Shown piece after piece: positions 27,301 through 36,300 of a stretch of DNA of 64,000 nucleotides. The DNA comes from an uncultured Rhodospirillaceae bacterium (GTDB lineage Bacteria > Pseudomonadota > Alphaproteobacteria > Rhodospirillales > Magnetospirillaceae). Where the stretch lies: positions 1-64,000 of the forward strand of contig CAIUSV010000017.1 of the NCBI GenBank assembly GCA_903901915.1. Reading direction: 5' to 3'. A model generated the notes under the pieces. The model saw only the letters and a program-made list of their open reading frames with translations. It did no database searches and was not told where the DNA came from. Every line of letters starts with the position of its first letter. Within the stretch, counting starts at the first letter, position 1. Made by a program: the position numbers and the translations under genes.

Positions 27301-30300
27301 GACGGTGCCGTGGTCGGCCATCTCAACCCGGCGATCAACATCAACTCTTCACTATCGACCATCGACACCATCACCATCGGCAGTGACGGCGCCAGCTCGT
27401 TTAACGGCATGATCGACAATGTGCGGGTGTGGAATACCGCGCGCACTGCGCACGACATGGTCACCCAGGCGGAGGCGCCGGTCGGCGGCACTGAAAGCGG
27501 ACTGGTCGGTGCCTGGACCTTCGATCCCTCCAGCAATCGCTCGGCGCTGGCCGATCTGACCGGCCAGCATCCGCTGACGCTTTCGGGTAAGGCTATCCTG
27601 ATCGATCCGCCGGCCGAGGCCATGCATTTCAATGGTTCGGGGGCGATCACCGGTTCGTCGAGCCTGAGCCTCCATAGCCATACCGTCGAGGCGTGGATCA
27701 GGACCAGCAACGGAAACGCCGGTTGGGACGGCGGCATCTTCTCCAGCCACAGCCCGGCGGGTTCCACCTCCTGGGCTCAGATGTCCGTCTTCAACGGCGT
27801 GCTGTCGGTCGAAGTGACGTCCGGCGGTACCAGCGGGACCGGCAAGTCCTATGTCGGCACCACCAATATCGCCGATGGGCAGTGGCACAACGTCGCCTAT
27901 ACGGTGGACACCACCGCCAACACCCTCAGCCTATACGTCGATGGAGTTAAGGAGACGACGAGTTCGCTCTTTGGCTGGGATGGCAACATCTCCGGCCTTG
28001 CCCTGAGCACGACGCCTCAAATCGGCATAATGCGTGACGGCGTCAATTATTTTAACGGCGATGTCGGCGACGTGCGGGTGTGGGATGGCGCGCGGAGTCA
28101 GTCCCTGATTCAGCAGGACATGACAACCGTCGTGACCGGTTCTTCGACCGGCTTGCTTGGCAATTGGACGGTGACGGGCGGGGCGATCATCGACGCCACC
28201 ACCGGCAGCACCATCACCCACGGATCGAATGTGGGAACCTTTGTCACCGAGCCCGCCTCGGGCGTGACCCAGCTCGCCACCACTCAGGGAATGGCGGTCA
28301 GCGGCCATGCCGTGGTCTATGATCAGGACGGCAACGCGGTGACCGTGACCCAGGCCGGCGGCGGTGCGCCCCACAGCGGCACGCTGGTGGTCAGCCCGGA
28401 CGGAACCTTCACCTACACCCCCAACGCCGGCTTCTACGGGTCGGATAGCTTCACGTTGCAGGCCAGCGACGGAACCCTATTCTCGGCGCCCAGGACTTTC
28501 AGCGTCAGCGTCGCCGATTCCACCTCCATCGCCGGTGTCGCGGTGCCGGCCCAGGTACTGGCGACCAACGGCAGCACTCTTGCCGCCAAGGCGAACATTC
28601 CTGCCGGGGTACTAAGCGGAACCGCCTCTTCCTCGGGCGTGTCGCTGGAATTCGACGTCAACGTGGCCGGAACGGTCGCCCGCGATCTGATGGGGCTGAC
28701 CAACTATAGCGGTACGTCACCCTTGTCCGTCGGAGTGGACGCCACTGGCCATCCGCTCTTTCATGTCGGCGCGTCCTCTTACACCGCGACCACCTCCATC
28801 GTCGATGGCGGCTGGCATCATGTGGCGCTGGTCTACAATCCCGGCGGCCTTTTTGCGCAACTTTATATGGACGGAGCCATGGTGGCGGGCGGGGCGGTTG
28901 CCGCGCTTGACCCCGCCACCTTGACCCAGTTGCTGGTGTCCAACGCCACCGCGGGCGCCACTGTGATGTTCGACAACGTCAAACTGTGGAATACGGCGCT
29001 GTCGGGCAGCCAGATTCATAACTGGGCCAGCGATGTCGGTATCTCGGACTACGGGCTGGTCGGACAGTGGAGTTTCGACGGCACCGGCTCCGTGTTCGAC
29101 AATCAGGCCGGAGAGTATATGCCGCTGGTGACCGGAGGGTCGGCCCATGTCGCCGAACCGCCGATGCGCGCCGCTCATTTCGACGGCGGCCATGTGGTTA
29201 CGCTCAGCCATGTCGCCACCGGTACCAGTCCGGTCACCTACGAGGCGTGGTTCCGCACCACCGGCGGCGGCGCCAGCCGCGAGGACATTTTGGCGGTGGG
29301 CAGCGATGCCACCACCGGCAACTACACCAATGGCGCCTATCTCAACATCTTGAACGGTCATGTCGGTCTGGCGATCAAGAATTGCGCCGGGGTGACCTCC
29401 AACGCCATCGTCAATGACGGCCTGTGGCATCATGTGGCGGTGACGGTGTCGGGCAACTCCGCCTCGGTCTACGTCGACGGCGCGCTGGACAACACCAACG
29501 CCAACGCCACCTACGACAGCGCCAACACCGTCATGCGCAGTCTGAATATCACCACCGACACCGGCTATATCGGTCGCAGCCTGCTGACCGGCTCGAACCT
29601 TTACCCGTTCACCGGCGACATCGGCCAAGTCGGGGTATGGAATCAGGCGCTGACCCCCGATCAGGTTCCCGAGGTGATGAACAGCCAGTTGTCCGGCCAC
29701 GAAACCGGCTTGGTCGGGTATTGGAGACTGGACGAGGGCAGCGGCACCGTCGCCAATAACCTTGCCAATTCTGCCGGCAACGGCGGTTATGATACCGGCA
29801 TCGGCTGGACTACCGCCAATCATGTCGACATCGTTGCTGGCGGGCGGCAGAAGACCTCGTTGACCTTCACCGGCAACCAGTCGGCCAGTGCCGGCAACAT
29901 CTTCAACGTCGGTGCCGGCGATTTCACCATGGAAGCCTGGGTCAACGCCGCCTCGCTCACCGGCAGCCAGGTCATCATCGCCAAGGATGCCAGCGGATCG
30001 ACCCTGCCGGGGATGTCGCTGTCGCTGGAGGGCGGCAAGCCGACCCTGCACCTGAGCGGCGCCGATGGAGCCGGCGGCTATGTGCTTCAGGGGAGCGCGG
30101 CGCTGTCCATCGGGCAGTGGGCACAGGTGGCTGTCAGCCGCAACGGCGATCAGTACACGCTGACCGTCAACGGTCAGGTGGTCCAGACCGTCGAAGCCGC
30201 GGACGTCAGCATTTCCAACCCCTACGGCCTGACTTTGGGGGCGCGCTCGGGTGCCGGTGGCATCGGCATCGATTCCACATCGACTTTCCATGGTCAGATT

Positions 30301-33300
30301 GCCGGGGTGCGGCTATGGGATGTCAGCCGCGATCCCCAGACCATCGCCGACAATCTGCGCCAAGCGTCGCCGGGTGGCGAAGGTCTGGTGGCGTCATGGA
30401 AGGGAATCGGTATCGCCGACGATTCCGGCAATGGTCATGATCTGACGCTCAACGGCGCCACCATCGGCGGCACCCCGACACGGGCGCTGCATTTCGATGG
30501 CGCCAGTCATATCGACCTCGGCAGCGCGGTCGCCCAAGGAAGCGGTCCTTATACCTACGAAGCGTGGGTTCGGACGACCGTCACCGGTTCGGCGCAGACC
30601 ATCTTTTCCGCCGGAACCAATGCTTCCGGCCTGGGCGTCTCCATGTACGTCGATGGCGATGGCAAGCTGGGCCTTGGCGCCGCCTTCGTCGGAACCGCCA
30701 GTGGGAACACCGTGATCGCCGACGGCACTTGGCATCATGTGTCGGTGGTCCTGGCCTCGGACGGCAGCGTTCAGTACTACGTCGATGGCAAAGCCGACGG
30801 CACGGCCGCGCTTGGCGCATACAATGTCAGCGGCGCGGCGACCATCGGCGTCGCCTTCAACGGGGGACTTAATTTCATCGGCGATATCGCCGATGTGCGG
30901 TTGTGGAATGCGGCGCTGGCCCAGCCCGACATCGCCGCCGCCATGGACAAGCAATTGGCGGGCAATCCCGCCGGTCTGGTCGGTGACTGGCGTTTGGCCG
31001 ACGTTACCGGCGGTACCGTCGGCGACGATTTCGGTGGCCACAATGGCACGGTGTCGGGGACGCTAAGCGTGGTCGGCAGCGCGGTGCCGATCACCGACAA
31101 CCTTATCGAGATCGATCGCGGCGTGCCTTATCACGGCGCGCTGTTGGCCCAGGATTCGACCGGCGCGGCGTTGAGCTATGGCGTCGAGACCAATCCGTTG
31201 CATGGCAGTTTGACCATCAATCCGGACGGCAGCTTTTCCTATACGCCGGCGGCCGGCTATGTCGGTGGCGACGGTTTCGTTCTCAGGGTCAACAACGGTC
31301 ACGCCGACACATATCAATCGGTGGCGCTGGACGTTAGGGAATCGACCCAGATGCTGGGCGCGCGCCAGCACATGGGGGTATTGCAGTTCAACGGCACGCA
31401 ACGCGCCGACGCGGGCAATGTCGGCCCGTTGGCCAGCCTGGGCAGCGGTGATTTCACCCTGGAAGCCTGGGTCAACCCCACGTCCTTGACCGGCACCCAG
31501 ACCATCCTGTCCAAGGCGTCGGGGACCCAGTTCCTGACGCTGGAATTGGTGGGCAACCAGCTTGAGTTCGCCGCCGGGGCTGCCGCCCAGAGCGGCAACG
31601 CCACCTCGATCGGCGCTCCCCTGGTCGCCGGGCAATGGGCGCATGTGGCGGTGACGTACCAGAACCAGACCGTTACCCTGTTCGTCAACGGCCAGGAGGT
31701 GAGCGCCACCCATGTCTTCAACGGCGCATCCATAAACAGCGCCACCTTGCCGTTTTCCGGATCGATCAATCCCATCACCGCCGATCTGCTGATTGGCCAG
31801 ATCGCCACCGGCGCGAACGCCTACGGCAATGGCTTCAGTGGCGATATTTCCGATGTGCGGGTGTGGAATGTCGCCCGGTCGGTGTCGGATATGGCGCAAG
31901 GGTATAATCAACTGCCGCAGAGCGGCGACGGCACCCTGATCGGCTACTGGAACGGGCTTGGCGGGCTTGCCGACCAGTCGGGCTATGGCCACGACCTCGC
32001 GTTGCCGACCCCCGCCAGCCAACTGCCGTCGCATGCGTTGCATTTCGTCGGCACCGGCGGGATTCAAATCGTCAACAGCGTCGGCTCGGGCAGCTTCACC
32101 TGCGAGGCATGGGTCCGGACCACCTATGCCGCCGGGGCGCAGATGATCTGGGCGGCGGGCAACGATTGGCCCGGTCAGTCGATGCATTTCAGGGTGGAAG
32201 CCAATGGCGCCCTGACGATCAATGGTTCGGCGGGATCGACGGCCATCGTCAATGACGGCCAATGGCATCATGTGGCGGTGTCGGTCTCCTCGGGGGGGGG
32301 CTACGCCTTCTATGTCGATGGTGCGGCCAGCGGCAGCGGTTCGGTCGGCTCGTACACGGTTGCCGGTTACTATGCCGATATCGGCGTGAATTACGCCGGC
32401 GACTACATGTTCCACGGCGATATGGCCGATTTCCGGTTGTATAACGCCGCGTTGAGCCAGCAGATAGTAAAGACCACCATGTCCGCGCCGGCCACTGCCG
32501 GCGATGCCAACCTGATCGGTGCTTGGCCGTTGTCCGATGCCTCTGGTGCGACCGCCATTCAGGCGGTGGTCGGATCAATCGGAACCAATACGGGGAATTC
32601 GCTGACCTCGGTGCTCATCAACTCCACCGCCACACCGGCCGAGGCGCTGGAGGTCCCCCAGCATGCCCTGCATTTCGACGGGGCTTGTTCGGTTGGCCTG
32701 GGATCGGCCGTCGGGCAGGGGAGTGGCCCTTATACCTACGAGGCGTGGGTTCGCACCACCACGACCGGCACCGCGCAGACCATATTCTCGGTGGGCAGCA
32801 ATTCCGCCAACCAAGGATTTTACATGTATGTCACCGAGACGGGCCAACTCCGCCTCGGCGCTGCCATGACCGTTACCACTCCAGGAAATTCGGTGGTGGC
32901 GGACGGAAATTGGCACCATGTGGCCGTGACCCTGGGCGCAACAGGGGCGATCCAATATTTCGTCGATGGCAGACTCGACGGCACCGCCACCACTTCCGCC
33001 TATAACATTTCGGGGGCGGCGACCATCGGCGATATCTTTACCGGCACGCTCAAGTTCACCGGCGACATCGCCGATGTGCGGGTATGGGGCGCGGTGTTGA
33101 GCGCCGGCCAGATTCAGCAGACCATGAATACCGAGCTGACCGGCCACGAAGCCGGCCTGTTGGCCAACTGGCATCTGGACGACGCCGGCGGCGCCAGCGG
33201 CGCGACCGTGATCGACGCCCACGGTACCAACAATGGTACGGTGGCGGGTGGCGGTGCCCTGACCAGCGTCAGCACCGATGCTCCCATCTACGATCACACC

Positions 33301-36300
33301 ATCACCGCCGAATACGGCGTGCCCTATCACGGCGACCTGACGGCATTCTCGCCCACCAGCAGTTCGGAAAGCTGGAGCGCCGTCGGCCTGACCAACGGCA
33401 CTCTGACAAGCGGCAACGGCTCCCTGGTGGTCAATGCCGACGGCACCTTCACCTACACCCCCAACGCCGGCTGGCACGGCATCGACAGCTTTACCGTCAT
33501 CGCCACCGGCGCCGACGGTCATGCGTCGAGAGAAACAATCGCCGTGACGGTGCCAAGCCCGGTCCAGCCGTTGGGCGTCGGGGCGGCGGGCGCGGCGCTG
33601 CAATTCAGTGGCGGACAGTACGCCCAAACCAGCGCGGTCAACCTCAACCAGTCGTTCAGCTTCGAGTTCTGGAGCAGCCGCGCCAAGGTCGGCGCCAGCG
33701 GCGCCGGCACCGCGCTATATCAGGCTGGGGGGATATCGGTTTCCTGGGATGCGTCCAACAATTTGATTTTCACGGTGCCGGGGGCCGGCGTCAGCGTCAC
33801 CGTACAGGACGGTGGGGGCGCCAATTCCTGGAGCCATTGGGCGGGAACCTATGACAGCAACACCCACACCATCGCCCTGTACGGGCAGGGGATACTGCTG
33901 GGAACGGCGAGCGGGGTCGTTGCCGCCGGCACCGGGCCGCTATACCTGGGGGCGCAGGCGGGCGGTACCAACGGCATGTACGGCCAGTTGGACGAAGTGC
34001 GGTTGTTCAATACCGCGCTCGACGCCCAGGACGTCGCCGCCGACGTCAACAGCAAGACGCCGGTCAACTCGGCCGCTCTGGTCGCCGACTGGAGCATGGA
34101 TCGTCAGCTCAACACCACCCAGGGCACTTATCATCCGTATGTGCCGGATGCTTCAGGCCACGGCAACGATCTCACCCTGGGCGACGGAACCGGCTACAAC
34201 GCCACCCAACCGCTTTACGTCAATACCAGCGGCAAGGCGGAGCATTTCAACGGTACCAGCGACTCCATCAGCTTCACTAATGCCGCCATCGCCAGCCATC
34301 CCCTGACCGCCATCACCGCCGAAGGATGGATTCGCACCACCAGCGGTGCCAACGAGACCATTCTTTCTCTCGGCGACTCCGGGACGGGGGCAGGGATCAA
34401 GGTCTACATGAATTCCGGCCTTCTGGGCTTCGCCGTCCAGGGCGGCACCAGTGGCGGGGCCTCGACGGCCATCAATGACGGCGAGTGGCACCATGTGGCG
34501 TTCACCCTGACCAGCGGCGGCACGGCCACCCTTTATGTCGATGGAGCGACCGTTACCAGTCAGACCGGCGTAACACCGCTTGATATCACCAGCGGCGCCG
34601 GCTACCTCGGCCGGACATCATCCGGCAACTTCTTCGCCGGCGACATGTCCGACATTCGGGTATGGGACTATGCCCGCACCCAGTCCGAGATTTCCTCCAA
34701 CATGAACACCCGCCTCTCCGGTCAGGAGCCGGGGCTGGTGGACAATTGGCGGTTGGACGACGTATCGGCCACGGCGCCCGACGCCACCGGTCACGCGGCG
34801 GGACTCCTTTCCGGCGGAACCCTGACCAGCGTCAAGGAGAAGGTCTACGACGACGTCACCATGACGCGCGAGGATGTTGTCACCCGTGGCGGGCTGATGG
34901 CTATCGACACCGACAATCCTGCCGCGTCGTTGACCGCGACCTTGACCCAGCAGGCTGCTCACGGCGTCGTCACCCTGACCGGCGGCGGCACCGTCTCGCT
35001 CGGTTATGTCTACACTCCCGCCAGCCACTATTTCGGCAGTGACAGCTTCATCGTCGGTATCGATGACGGCAGCGGCAATCCGACCTATCAGACCATCGGC
35101 GTCGATGTGAAGGAGGTCCACGAAGCGCCGCAGGTGCTTGGCGCGGGCAACTTCACCATCAACGAGAACGGCAGTCAGGCGCTGGGCCTGTCCGTGGTCG
35201 ACCCCATCGGCCAAGCCGGGCACCAGACCTATCAGGTGACGCTGAGCGATGCCCACGGCAACATCACGCTGGGCAACACTTTCGGTCTGACCTTCGGTTC
35301 GGGCAGCGTCAACGGTTCTCATTCCATGACCGTCTCCGGCAGTCTGGATCGGGTCAACGCGGCGCTGGCCGGGGCCACCTACAAGGCTGATCAGCTTTTC
35401 AGCGGTAGCGATTCCCTGAGCGTCAAGGTGTGGGACATCTCGGCCGACGGCATCGGCGATACCCTGGTCACCAATGTCACCGACGGCATCACCGTTACCG
35501 CCGTCAATCAGGCGCCGATCCTGCTGCCGACGCGGGGGGTGATCACGACCTCGGCCACCAGCGGCGCCGTCTCCGCTTTGCTCGCCACGACATCACTTGA
35601 CAACGTTTCCATGGAAGCTTGGGTCAATTGGAGGGGGGCAAACGGTGACAACAACAACGAGTTTATCTTCTATAACGGCGATGCGTCTTATAACGGGTAT
35701 GGGCTGATCGTAGATAATGCGGGTGGATTGAACTATGTGGTCGGCGGCACCGCTACCGTCGGCAGCAACGCCACCCTTGTTCCAGGGATGTGGCAGCATG
35801 TCGCACTGGTGCGGCAGAATGGAACCTGGAGCATTGTGTTGGACGGGGTCGCCTATGCGCCCTTCGCCCAGGTTGCTCCGAACGATTTCGGGATTCATCC
35901 TGGCGTTACAGCCATAGGTACGGCGTGGGCCTCCGCCGGAGGCGGGGCGGCCATCGGCTTCCAAGGCCAGATTGCCGACGTGCAATTGTGGAACGTGGCT
36001 CGCAGCGTCCAGGATATCGCCGCCACCATGGGCACCAAGCCCATCGGCAGCGAGACCGGACTGGTCGGGCTGTGGAGCTTTGATACCTCCAGCCCGACCT
36101 CTTCGTCGAATCTGGCGTCGGCCGCTCTGTCCGGAACCGGTCTTTCAACGCTTGGCGGCGCGGCCCTCGGCGGGTCGGGTGTGGGCGCCTTCGCCATCGG
36201 CGGTAGCACCAGCGGCACCCTGGCGGCGATCGATCCCGAAGGCCACGCGCTGAGCTATATGCTGACCGATTCCAGTGCCAGCGCGGTCACCGGCGGCCAT

